A stretch of 64,000 bases of DNA from contig CASEKF010000042.1 of NCBI GenBank assembly GCA_949288455.1, positions 62,001 to 126,000 on the forward strand, given 5' to 3'. This DNA is from an uncultured bacterium (GTDB lineage: Bacteria > Vulcanimicrobiota > CADAWZ01). Numbering within the stretch: position 1 is the stretch's first letter; each line of letters starts with the position of its first letter. This document shows, piece by piece, positions 26,603 through 35,294 of the stretch. The notes beneath the pieces were generated by a model. That model did no database searches. It was not told the origin of the DNA and was given only the letters and a program-made list of their open reading frames with translations. Position numbers and translations under genes: made by a program.

Positions 26603-28354
26603 TTATTTGAGATTTTTATAACAATTTTCGAATCTGTCGATATATACGGTATGCAGAAGTTTATGAGCTTTTTCGCTTCCCGGCTTTTCCAGCCACTCTT
26701 TATATATAGCTTTTATTTCCGGATTTTCGTGCGATTTTCGTATTGGTAGCGACGAGTCTTCGTCGTAAAGTCCTTTGGCTCGTTTCTCGACTTTTCCGGG
26801 TTCGTTGCAGCTTATAGGCTGTCCGCCGCCGCTTATGCATCCTCCCGGACAGGCCATTACTTCCAGAATTTGGAAGTCGGCCGTTTTATCGATAACTTTA
26901 CGAAGCATTTTTTCAGCTTCTTTGAGAGTGTTGACTACGACTACTTTAACTTTTGTCCCGTTTAGATCTACCGTCAGTTCTTTTGACGTACTTAATCCCC
27001 TGGTTTCTTTGATATCAACGTTTTCAAGCGTTTTTCCCGTCGTAAATTCATAAACGGTTCTTAACGCCGCTTCGGCTACTCCTCCTGAAGCTCCGAATAT
27101 AGTTCCTGCGCCGCTGTACGATCCGAAAGGCAGATCCGGAGTTTCCGGCTCAAGATCTTTTAAGTTAATGCCGGAGCCTTTTAACATTTTGATAAGTTCT
27201 TGAGTAGTAAGAACGACGTCCACGTCTCTTTCTCCGTCTACGGAAAATTCTTCGCGCTGACATTCCGCTTTTTTTGCTGTGCATGGCATGAAAGATATTA
27301 TTTTGAAGTTTTCTCGTTTTATTCCGTCTCTATTTACGGCTATGTCTTTTACAAGAGATCCGAACATAGCTTGTGGCGACCTTGCGGTAGAAAGATGCTC
27401 TATCAATTCTGGATGTTGAGTTTCCACATATTTTACCCAGGCAGGACAGCAGCTTGTGAAAAGCGGAAGACGTTCGTTCTTTTCAAGTCTCCTTATTATT
27501 TCCGTTCCTTCTTCCATAATAGTCAAATCCGCGGAAAAATTAGTGTCGTAGACTTTGTCGAATCCCATTATTCTCAGAGCGGCGACAAGTTTTCCTATGA
27601 CGTTTTCTCCCGGAGCCAGACCGAATTCTTCGCCTGCGGCGACTCTTACTGCGGGAGCTATCTGACATACTACCGTTTTTGTCTTGTCGTTGAGAAGCGC
27701 GCGAGCCTTCTCTATATCAGACTTGATAGTAAGAGCTCCTACGGGGCATACCGCGACGCATTGACCGCAGTTTACGCAGTCTACTTCAGCCAGATGCTTT
27801 TTAAGAGCCGGGGTAACTATAGTTTTAGAGCCTCTGCCGGCGAAGGAAAGTATGCTCAGCCCTTGACGTTCCGCGCAGGCTCTTACGCATGCTCCGCAAA
27901 GTATGCATTTGTTGGGATCCCTAACAATAGAAGGATTAGTGTCGTCGAGCTCTTCAAGACGTTTTTTGCCCGGGAATCTTATTTCGTTTACTTCATATAA
28001 ATTCGCAAGCTTTTGGAGTTCGCAATTGTGCGAACGAGAACAGGTAGAGCATTCTCTATTGTGGTTAGCCAATAAAAGCTCTAGAACCATTTTCCTTATT
28101 CTTCTGACGGTATCCGTGTTGATCCGAATTTTAAGCCCCGGTTCAGGAGGCATAGTGCAGCTTGATTGTATCCCTCTGCCTTCGATTTCGACGATACACA
28201 TGCGGCAAGCTCCGAAAGATGTTAAGTCTGGTCTGTAACATAACGTCGGAACTTGAAATCCGGCTTTGCGTATAACTTCAAGAAGGTTTTTTTCGTCGGT
28301 AAATTCTACTTCTTTTCCTTCTACGAATAACGTTTTTTTATTATTGTCGCTCAT
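26603..28354 (-). CDS. hydA: [FeFe] hydrogenase catalytic subunit HydA
   Basis: 583 aa. N-terminal [2Fe-2S] domain (CYRPDLTSFGACRMC, C in CTMPPEPG), a His-Cys cluster (HNRECSTCSRSHNCELQ), two [4Fe-4S] sets (CILCGACVRACAE, CVNCGQCVAVCPVGA) and the H-cluster domain: TSCCPAW near residue 298, MPCTAKKAE near 355, and ACPGGCISGGGQP near 498. It is the H2-forming subunit of a trimeric hydrogenase that, in Thermotoga and relatives, couples NADH and reduced ferredoxin to H2 formation. HydB and HydC are directly upstream (4-bp gaps), rex downstream. Confidence 0.97.
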   Translation of the reverse strand: MSDNNKKTLFVEGKEVEFTDEKNLLEVIRKAGFQVPTLCYRPDLTSFGACRMCIVEIEGRGIQSSCTMPPEPGLKIRINTDTVRRIRKMVLELLLANHNRECSTCSRSHNCELQKLANLYEVNEIRFPGKKRLEELDDTNPSIVRDPNKCILCGACVRACAERQGLSILSFAGRGSKTIVTPALKKHLAEVDCVNCGQCVAVCPVGALTIKSDIEKARALLNDKTKTVVCQIAPAVRVAAGEEFGLAPGENVIGKLVAALRIMGFDKVYDTNFSADLTIMEEGTEIIRRLEKNERLPLFTSCCPAWVKYVETQHPELIEHLSTARSPQAMFGSLVKDIAVNRDGIKRENFKIISFMPCTAKKAECQREEFSVDGERDVDVVLTTQELIKMLKGSGINLKDLEPETPDLPFGSYSGAGTIFGASGGVAEAALRTVYEFTTGKTLENVDIKETRGLSTSKELTVDLNGTKVKVVVVNTLKEAEKMLRKVIDKTADFQILEVMACPGGCISGGGQPISCNEPGKVEKRAKGLYDEDSSLPIRKSHENPEIKAIYKEWLEKPGSEKAHKLLHTVYIDRFENCYKNLK

Positions 28355-28358
28355 TAGA

Positions 28359-30209
28359 TTAAACCTCCTTTATTGCTTTAAAAGGACAGGATTTCAGGCA
28401 GGCTCCGCATTTTATACATTTTGACTGATCTATTTCATGCGGTTTTTTTACTTCTCCTGAAATAGCTCCGGCAGGACAGTTTCTGGAACACTTCGTACAG
28501 CCTCTGCACAGTTCTTTGTCTATTACTATGGTTCTTAAAGCTGAACATACGCCCGCGGGACATTTTTTGTCTTTTATATGCGCCACATATTCGTCATAGA
28601 AATATTTAAGAGTAGAGAGAACAGGATTTGGAGCTGTTTTTCCCAAACCGCACAAGGATCCGGCTTTTACGTCGGCGGCAAGTTCCTGAAGAAGATCAAG
28701 ATCCTTCATCGTCGCCTTGCCTCTAGTGATATCGTTGAGAATTTTCAACATGTTTTTAGTGCCTTCTCTGCATGGAACGCATTTTCCGCAGCTTTCGCTT
28801 TGCGTAAAATTCATAAAAAATTTGGCGACGTCGACTATACAAGTATCTTCGTTCATGACTACAAGACCTCCTGAACCTATCATGGCTCCGGCTTGTATAA
28901 GCGAATCGTAGTCTAGAGGCAGATCCAGATGTTTTTCTGTGAGGCATCCTCCGGAAGGGCCTCCTATTTGGGCCGCCTTAAATTTTTTGCCGTTTCTTAT
29001 GCCTCCGCCTATATCGAAAATTACTTCTCTCAACGTCGTTCCCATAGGAACCTCTATGAGGCCTGTATTGTTCACTTCTCCCGTTAGAGCGAATGTTTTA
29101 GTTCCCTTAGATGTTTTAGTTCCCATAGAGCTAAACCATTCGGCTCCGTTAAGAATAATCAGAGGGACGTTTGCGAGAGTTTCTACGTTATTTATAAGGG
29201 TCGGTTTCCCGAATAAACCCTTATTTGCGGGGAACGGCGGCTTTGGCCTTGGCATTCCGCGTTCTCCTTCTATCGACGCTATAAGGGCCGTTTCCTCGCC
29301 GCATACGAACGCGCCGGCTCCTTCTTTTATATGAACTGTGAAACTGAAGTTCGTTCCCAGTATATTTTTGCCTAAAAGATTATGTTCTTCGGCTTGTTTT
29401 ATCGCTATTCTAAGTCTTTTAATAGCTAAGGGATACTCTGCTCTTACGTATATATACGCTTCGTCCGCTCCTATGGCGTATCCGGCTATAGCCATTCCTT
29501 CCAGAAGCCTGTGGGGATCGCCTTCCATAACACTCCTATCCATGAACGCTCCGGGATCTCCTTCGTCACCGTTGCATACTACATATTTTTTGTCTGATTG
29601 AGCTGTTTGGGTGAACATCCATTTGCGGCCCGTTGGGAATCCTCCCCCTCCTCTGCCTCTTAAGCCGGAATCAGTAATGATTTTTACCGTTTCTTCCGGC
29701 GTTTTATTTTTAACGACGTCTTCCAGAGCTTCGTATCCTCTTAGCGCTATAGCGTCCGTTATATCTTCCGGGTTAATATGTCCGCAGTTTGAGAGTGACG
29801 TTCTGTGCTGTTTAGCGTAAAAATGTATGTCGTCGCTTCTTTTTATTTTTTCATGCGTCTCCGGATCCGTGTAAAGAAGTCTTTCTACCGGAACGCCGGA
29901 TCGTATGCTTTCTATAATTTCGTCTACGTCGCTTGTCTTGACTTTAACGTAAGTTATATGCAAGTCGGGTATAATCATCAAAGCTCCCTGCTCGCAGAAG
30001 CCATGGCAACCCGTAGGAACGACCGTAGTTTTCCGGGATTGAATTGAAGACGCTTCGATCCCCGCTTCTCTGAGTTTTTTTATTATTTCGAGAGAGCCGT
30101 TGGCGACGCAACCTGTTCCGGCGCATACGAAGACTCTTAACCCCTGAGCGGCTATTTTTTGTTTCGCCTCATCTTGCATTTTTTTTATTTTCAATTCGTT
30201 TGATTGCAT
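28359..30209 (-). CDS. hydB: HydB: NuoF-like NAD(H)/FMN subunit of the bifurcating hydrogenase
   Basis: 616 aa. Starts with a thioredoxin-like [2Fe-2S] domain (VFVCAGTGCVANGS, VPTGCHGFCEQG), then the NuoF core with glycine-rich FMN/NADH motifs (GLRGRGGGGFPTGRKW, GAGAFVCGEETALIASIEG), the SCGKCVPCREGT cluster site, and two C-terminal ferredoxin motifs (CRGCTKCSRNCPAGAI, CIKCGACLKSCPFKAI). This is the standard HydB layout. It exchanges electrons with NAD(H) and is presumed to be the bifurcation site. Four bases separate it from each neighbour, so the hyd genes are tightly coupled. Confidence 0.96.
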   Translation of the reverse strand: MQSNELKIKKMQDEAKQKIAAQGLRVFVCAGTGCVANGSLEIIKKLREAGIEASSIQSRKTTVVPTGCHGFCEQGALMIIPDLHITYVKVKTSDVDEIIESIRSGVPVERLLYTDPETHEKIKRSDDIHFYAKQHRTSLSNCGHINPEDITDAIALRGYEALEDVVKNKTPEETVKIITDSGLRGRGGGGFPTGRKWMFTQTAQSDKKYVVCNGDEGDPGAFMDRSVMEGDPHRLLEGMAIAGYAIGADEAYIYVRAEYPLAIKRLRIAIKQAEEHNLLGKNILGTNFSFTVHIKEGAGAFVCGEETALIASIEGERGMPRPKPPFPANKGLFGKPTLINNVETLANVPLIILNGAEWFSSMGTKTSKGTKTFALTGEVNNTGLIEVPMGTTLREVIFDIGGGIRNGKKFKAAQIGGPSGGCLTEKHLDLPLDYDSLIQAGAMIGSGGLVVMNEDTCIVDVAKFFMNFTQSESCGKCVPCREGTKNMLKILNDITRGKATMKDLDLLQELAADVKAGSLCGLGKTAPNPVLSTLKYFYDEYVAHIKDKKCPAGVCSALRTIVIDKELCRGCTKCSRNCPAGAISGEVKKPHEIDQSKCIKCGACLKSCPFKAIKEV

Positions 30210-30213
30210 TATT

Positions 30214-30702
30214 TTACTCTCCTCTATCTTCTTTTATAAGAGTATCTATGATAATTTTAACAGCCTCCGGAGTTATTTTCGGATAAACCTTATCGTTGAT
30301 TACGATTACCGGAGCAAGTCCGCAAGCGCCAAGGCAACTGACGGTTTCTACGGAGAATAGTCCGTCTTCAGTCGTGAATTTCCCGTCTTTGAGTTCCAGT
30401 TTGGCTTTCAGAGCGTTCAGCGTTGGCATTGAACCGCGAACATGACAAGCGGTTCCGTCGCAACATTTTATTTGATATTTTCCTTTAGGATCAAGGCTGA
30501 ACTGACTATAAAACGTAGCGACGCCGTAAACGGTTGCCGGAGATATTCCCATCTTTACTCCTATCCGTATGATCGCGTCTTCCGGAAGGTAGTTATATTC
30601 CGCTTGAATATGCTGAAGGATTGCAATCAGATTAGACTGAGCGTTTCCAACGCTGTCTACAATAGCGTCGACTTTCTCAAGAAAAATCGTTTTTGAACTC
30701 AT
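30214..30702 (-). CDS. hydC: HydC: NuoE-like [2Fe-2S] subunit
   Basis: 162 aa, standard for NuoE/HydC. CCDGTACHVRGS near residue 87 and SCLGACGLAPV near 127 supply the four Cys for a [2Fe-2S] cluster. VYGVATFYSQFSLDPKGK is the conserved NuoE helix. First gene of hydC-hydB-hydA-rex, started at ATG 30702 with AAGGAG about 8 bases before it. The 5' region carries the Rex-like operator. Confidence 0.96.
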   Translation of the reverse strand: MSSKTIFLEKVDAIVDSVGNAQSNLIAILQHIQAEYNYLPEDAIIRIGVKMGISPATVYGVATFYSQFSLDPKGKYQIKCCDGTACHVRGSMPTLNALKAKLELKDGKFTTEDGLFSVETVSCLGACGLAPVIVINDKVYPKITPEAVKIIIDTLIKEDRGE

Positions 30703-30743
30703 CGAACTTACTCCTTAATAATTAAAATATTTTAAACTAGAAA

Positions 30744-30761
30744 TTGTGCATTTTTTCACTA
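30744..30761. promoter_or_regulatory. Candidate Rex operator upstream of hydC
   Basis: TTGTGCATTTTTTCACTA compared with the Rex consensus TTGTGAAN4TTCACAA: 12 of 14 fixed positions match. It lies 42-59 bases before the hydC start, where it would overlap or follow the promoter. The rex gene is the fourth gene of the same transcription unit. Confidence 0.65.
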
Positions 30762-30853
30762 AATTTGTAATTTAGAAGTTTCAATAACGGAAATATAAAT
30801 CCTTTTAATTTTAGAACTTTTTTAGCTAATTCAAAAGTTTATGAAAAATACAA

Positions 30854-30903
30854 TTAGGAAGCTTTCACATTATAAATATGCTTTTAAACGTAAAGCTTCC
30901 TAA
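30854..30903 (-). terminator. Hairpin in the 447-bp gap between the kinase gene and hydC
   Basis: TTAGGAAGCTTT pairs with AAAGCTTCCTAA around a 26-base loop. It could end the kinase transcript on the minus strand, though the loop is large and the following T-run weak. The rest of 30703-31149 holds the hyd promoter and Rex site; I see no gene there. Confidence 0.4.
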
Positions 30904-31149
30904 ATACAGGCGAAATTCTCTTTAGTTTAAATAGGCGGGACTTTTCTTGCGCTCTTGGCTAAAAAGTCGATTTTCATGCGATATCGCCAATGTTCTAATG
31001 TAAGCGAGAGATATTCCGTATGTCCCAAGGTTTTTATTGCAAAACGGGCGCAATTCTCGTCCGCGCTTTATAGACGAAGAGGTCATTTATCGCTCAAAGA
31101 GGCTAAAAACTAAATCATATTCGGTAGTTTAAGTTTTTATATATCTTTA

Positions 31150-33075
31150 TTAATAGTTTGTTTCTCTTTGCTGAGTAAAACTGCCTCCCGACGGTTCCGG
31201 TAAATCGGCTGAGTCTTGGATGGGCGGAGGCGGAGCCGGCTCTCGCCGACTGTATTGCGGAGCTTCTCTATACGGAGGCTCCGCAATACTTTGGTCGTAT
31301 TTCGGACTGGTTTCTTGCTGAGGCGGAGGCGTTGACACCGGGGCCTCTTTCAAGATTTCCAGCGTTATTATTTCAAACGGAGGATTAGGCTTTTTATTTG
31401 GCACTTTATAAGACGCGCTTACTTCTGCGCCCGCTTTTAAGTTTTCAGGAGCTTGTTTTTTATCGATCGTTAACGCTAAGAAACCGTTGTCAGTTTGAAT
31501 TCTTAGTTTGAAAATTCCTTGCTGAATTTCTATAGAAGTTATTTCTCCTTCCGTAGTTTTTTCAATATAAGGTTTAGGCGGAAGGGCAGGGGCTGCGGGG
31601 GAAGCCGTTTCGGTTGCCGCTATCTCGTCGACAGCTTTTACCGGCTTTGGATCCACTAGCCAAAAATCTTTTGTTATATATGCCAGAATTCCTAAGATCA
31701 AAAAAATAATTGTACTTAGAATAATAATAGCGGTTAGACCCGGAGTAGGTTCCTGTCTGGCTTCTTCCGCAGTTTTGATAAGAGCTTGTTTTGCCGGGGA
31801 TTCTTCTTGAACGGGCAAAGAAGGAGCGGGGAAAGTTTCTGGTTTTTGATAATCTGTCAGAAACTTATCCAGCGTCGCTTTATTTAGTTTCCTTGTAGGT
31901 TCAAGAACAGCCGAAAAAAGGACCGGATCGGACTCTTGTTTTTTTCTCGCTTGTTTTAGCGCGTCAGCGATGCCTCCTGAACCTCCGGATTCCTCCGATG
32001 ATTTTATGGGTTGTCTCGCTGAATTTTGATAAGATGAAGAGCTTTCCGGATCGCGTTGTTCGTCGGTTTGAAAGGTTGAAGCCGAAGTCTTTTTCTTGTA
32101 AATTTGTTTCGGCAAATATATTCCCGAGTCTTTTTCTTCTTCGAGGTCTTCCGATGAATTTTCCGCGTAAATAGGATTGGAGATAGCCGTTTCCTCATTA
32201 TGCGCCGGAGGTTTAAGTTTTGGATATTCTCCTTTCATTCCGTTGTTTACTAGATATTCTTTGACTTGTTCGATACTCTGAAAGCGATCTCCGGGTTTCA
32301 GCTGAACCATTTTTTCTATCATTTTCTGCATCGCTTCAGTAGCGGTAGGGTTATAATTTTTAACAGGGTCTATTTTTCCGCCGGTTAATATTCTGTCTAC
32401 CGAATCGGGAAGTATTATGCCGGTGAGCATATAGTATATCGTCGCTCCGAAAGCGTAGATATCGGTTCTTTTGTCAGTTCCGGCCGCTCCGTATTGTTCC
32501 GGGGGAGCGAAACCGCTGCTGCCGGAGCCTTTGATTTTTGCCATTGTTCTGCTTGCTCTTCCCTGATCAAAAATCTTCGCGATGCCAAAATCTATTATTT
32601 GAACTTTTCCTTCCGGAGTGACCATAATATTAGAAGGTTTTAAATCTCTTAAAATGACCGGTTCCGGAAGGTTGTGCAGATACGTAAGAATATCTGCGAT
32701 CTGCCATATTACTCCTAAAACTTGTTCTTGAGTCGGCAGCTCGGGCGATTCTACTATGACGTCTTCTAAAGAGCATCCCGCCACATATTCCATTGCTATA
32801 TAGTATTTTCCGTTGTCTTCAAACGTTTCCAAAACGTAAGGAATTCCAGGATGATTTAGCTTTCTAAGCGTGACTACTTCGTTCATAAATTGAACTATTA
32901 TTTTATCTCTGGATTCCGGATCTAAATATTGGTCCTGCATTTCTTTTAAAGCGCACTCTTTGTTTCGAGCTATAGAAAACGCTTTAAAAACGAACGACAT
33001 TCCGCCTTTGCCTATTTTTTGTAAAATTTTGTATTTTCCCTGAAGAGTCATGCCGGGTTGTAAAGAACTTTGCAT
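31150..33075 (-). CDS. Membrane-anchored Ser/Thr protein kinase (PknB type)
   Basis: 641 aa. Kinase domain about 12-275: glycine loop IGKGGMSFVFKA, Lys in CALKEM, catalytic loop ILRDLKPSNIM (Leu where His is usual in HRD), DFGIAK and GFAPPEQYGAAGTDKRTDIY. A polar linker of about 170 residues follows, then one membrane helix (GLTAIIILSTIIFLILGILA, near 445) and a proline-rich outer region with a small beta domain (EGEITSIEIQQGIFKLRIQT). The kinase is thus cytoplasmic. The linker has many Ser/Thr and could be autophosphorylated. It precedes no obvious phosphatase; the FHA protein at 23205-23510 is a possible reader. Confidence 0.93.
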   Translation of the reverse strand: MQSSLQPGMTLQGKYKILQKIGKGGMSFVFKAFSIARNKECALKEMQDQYLDPESRDKIIVQFMNEVVTLRKLNHPGIPYVLETFEDNGKYYIAMEYVAGCSLEDVIVESPELPTQEQVLGVIWQIADILTYLHNLPEPVILRDLKPSNIMVTPEGKVQIIDFGIAKIFDQGRASRTMAKIKGSGSSGFAPPEQYGAAGTDKRTDIYAFGATIYYMLTGIILPDSVDRILTGGKIDPVKNYNPTATEAMQKMIEKMVQLKPGDRFQSIEQVKEYLVNNGMKGEYPKLKPPAHNEETAISNPIYAENSSEDLEEEKDSGIYLPKQIYKKKTSASTFQTDEQRDPESSSSYQNSARQPIKSSEESGGSGGIADALKQARKKQESDPVLFSAVLEPTRKLNKATLDKFLTDYQKPETFPAPSLPVQEESPAKQALIKTAEEARQEPTPGLTAIIILSTIIFLILGILAYITKDFWLVDPKPVKAVDEIAATETASPAAPALPPKPYIEKTTEGEITSIEIQQGIFKLRIQTDNGFLALTIDKKQAPENLKAGAEVSASYKVPNKKPNPPFEIITLEILKEAPVSTPPPQQETSPKYDQSIAEPPYREAPQYSRREPAPPPPIQDSADLPEPSGGSFTQQRETNY

Positions 33076-33087
33076 TTTACACCTGCC

Positions 33088-33585
33088 TTAATTCTTTTTC
33101 TGTTCAAAAGTTGCATTTACATGTTGAGAGCAGTCGATATTGCATACTCCGCATTTTTTTGTGGAAGATTCTATAGCTTCGGCGCATTTTGGGCATTTCC
33201 ATCTTTCCTGCATTAATTCAAGCCATTTGTCAGGTCCCAGCTCTTTGTATTCGTCGAGTTGTTTTATTAAAAGCCCTTCGTATATGCCGTCCATGGAAAG
33301 GAGTTTTTCGCAAGGATAATCGGAACATTCCGCGCAACTTTTCAGCGATTTATCCGAAGCGCATTTTCTGATTTTACATCTGAAAGCCCAAGAGTGCCTA
33401 TCTTTTGCGGCATCGCGGCACCCTTTGCATTGAACGTCGTTTACGCTGAAATTTTTGTTCATTTGCGAAGATAAGGATTTAGAGAGTTTTCTTTGGTATT
33501 CTATGCCTTTGTCATACGCTATCGCAATAGGGCATGAACCGCAATAAGAACCGCATGTTCCTATCGCAGATTTATTATCGTTCAT
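33088..33585 (-). CDS. DUF3795 Cys-rich protein
   Basis: 165 aa with at least 16 Cys. GTCGSYCGSCPIAIAY at the start, VQCKGCRD, FRCKIRKCASDK, SCAECSDYPCEKL are the DUF3795 pattern (a presumed zinc-binding family common in anaerobes). A C-terminal CPKCAEAIESSTKKCGVC zinc ribbon follows. It is 12 bp upstream of the kinase gene on the same strand, so they share a transcript. Function unknown. Confidence 0.85.
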   Translation of the reverse strand: MNDNKSAIGTCGSYCGSCPIAIAYDKGIEYQRKLSKSLSSQMNKNFSVNDVQCKGCRDAAKDRHSWAFRCKIRKCASDKSLKSCAECSDYPCEKLLSMDGIYEGLLIKQLDEYKELGPDKWLELMQERWKCPKCAEAIESSTKKCGVCNIDCSQHVNATFEQKKN

Positions 33586-33747
33586 ATCTTAAACCTTTCG
33601 TTCTTTAACTTTGTTTAAAAATTCTTGCGCTAAGGCTTTTATTCCTTTAAAGGGAAAATCCTATATATAATAGAAATTTAACTTTCAAAAAATACGGGAA
33701 TTTTTTGTGTTTTTTGTAGATATTTGTTCTAAAATGGGAGGCTTTAA

Positions 33748-35283
33748 ATGAATTTAGTTACAACTGTTAGCCCTTTGGAAGATTTAAGGGCTGAAATGCT
33801 TCTTGTAACTGTTTTTGAAGGGGAGAAGGAACTGTCAGGCCGGCTTGCATGGCTCGATAGAATTTTAGGCGGCCAAATAGGAAGACTCCTTTCTACCGGG
33901 GAAGTTAGAGGACAATTTAAAGAGTTTGCGACTCTTCATGTTACCGGAATAGGAGCTCAAAGAGTACTTCTAGTCGGTCTGGGAAAAAGAGACGATCTTA
34001 CTCTTAACAGAATCAGGAGCGTCGTAGCTATAGCCGCTAGGAATTGCCGCAGAATACATGCTAAATCTTTGGCGGTAGATAGTTTTACCACCTATGGAAT
34101 TACTCCTAAGGAAAGCGCTCGGGCTATCGCGGAAGGAGTCATTCTAGGCCTTTATAAATTTACGAAATATATGAGTGAAAGCACGGCGGCTAAATATAAA
34201 AGCAAAATAGAAGAACTGATAATCGCCGATAGCGAAGGAGACAATATTCCCGAGTTAAAATTAGGTTTTGCCGAGGGATATACGGTCGCTTCGAACGCTA
34301 ATTTTATAAGGGATATCGTTAACGAGCCCGCCAGCTTTATGACGCCTGAAAAATTTGCCGAGACAGCTATTGAAAAGACTAAAGATCTTAACGTTAGAGT
34401 TACCGTTCTAGACGAAAAACAAATTTTACAGGAGGGAATGGAAGCTTTTTACGCAGTCGGAAGATCCGCTTCTTGTTCTCCTCCGAGACTGGTTGAAATA
34501 TCGTATGAGGGTAAACCTGGAGCTCCTTGGATAGGCCTCGTTGGAAAAGGCGTTACTTTTGATTCGGGAGGCTATAATATTAAACCCGGAGAGTCTATGA
34601 AGCGTATGCATTGCGATATGGGAGGCGCAGGAGCCGTTTTAGGAGCCGTCAAAAGCGCCGCCGAATTAGCTCTGCCCGTTAATTGCGTCGCCGTTATGCC
34701 TATGGCGGAAAATATGATTTCCGGAAATTCTTATAAGCCGGGAGATATTATTGGATCTCTAGAAGGTAAAACGATAGAAATCGTAAGCACGGACGCCGAA
34801 GGACGCCTTCTTCTCGCGGACGCTCTTACATGGACTAGAAGAAAAGGCGTTGAGTATATGATAGACATCGCCACTTTGACGGGAGGAGTCGTAGTAGCTT
34901 TAGGCCATCATTTGTCAGGCATAATGGGCACGGATCCGGCTCTTATTAAAGCCATTGAAGAAGCCGGCGAAAAATGCGGCGAAAGAGTCTGGGAACTGCC
35001 TCTTTATAAAGGGTACGCTATGCAGCTTAAAAGCGACGTCGCGGATCTTGAGAACAGCGGAGGTAGAGGCGCTTCTACTATTACTGCCGGAATGTTCTTG
35101 AAAGAATTTACGGGACAGACTAAATGGGCTCATATAGACATAGCTGGAACGGCTACTATCGACGCTTCTATTCATCTTTACGTTCGTAATCCTTATGTGC
35201 CTAAGGAGGGAGCGACTGCCGTGGGAGTAAGACTTCTTTATCAATTTTTAAGCGATTTTGCCAATAATGGCAATAAATTGTGA
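33748..35283 (+). CDS. pepA: Leucyl aminopeptidase (M17)
   Basis: 511 aa. M17 core: GLVGKGVTFDSGGYNIKPG (catalytic Lys and metal Asp), MHCDMGGAGAVLGA, and STDAEGRLLLADAL, where Ser takes the place of the usual Asn in NTDAEGRL. It removes N-terminal residues from peptides in the cytoplasm with two divalent metals. Normal length; no signal peptide. AGGCTTTAA before the ATG gives a fair ribosome site (GGGAGG at 33737-33742). Followed by an exported acylase with a ribosome site overlapping its stop. Confidence 0.97.
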   Translation: MNLVTTVSPLEDLRAEMLLVTVFEGEKELSGRLAWLDRILGGQIGRLLSTGEVRGQFKEFATLHVTGIGAQRVLLVGLGKRDDLTLNRIRSVVAIAARNCRRIHAKSLAVDSFTTYGITPKESARAIAEGVILGLYKFTKYMSESTAAKYKSKIEELIIADSEGDNIPELKLGFAEGYTVASNANFIRDIVNEPASFMTPEKFAETAIEKTKDLNVRVTVLDEKQILQEGMEAFYAVGRSASCSPPRLVEISYEGKPGAPWIGLVGKGVTFDSGGYNIKPGESMKRMHCDMGGAGAVLGAVKSAAELALPVNCVAVMPMAENMISGNSYKPGDIIGSLEGKTIEIVSTDAEGRLLLADALTWTRRKGVEYMIDIATLTGGVVVALGHHLSGIMGTDPALIKAIEEAGEKCGERVWELPLYKGYAMQLKSDVADLENSGGRGASTITAGMFLKEFTGQTKWAHIDIAGTATIDASIHLYVRNPYVPKEGATAVGVRLLYQFLSDFANNGNKL

Positions 35284-35294
35284 TTGGAGGATTT

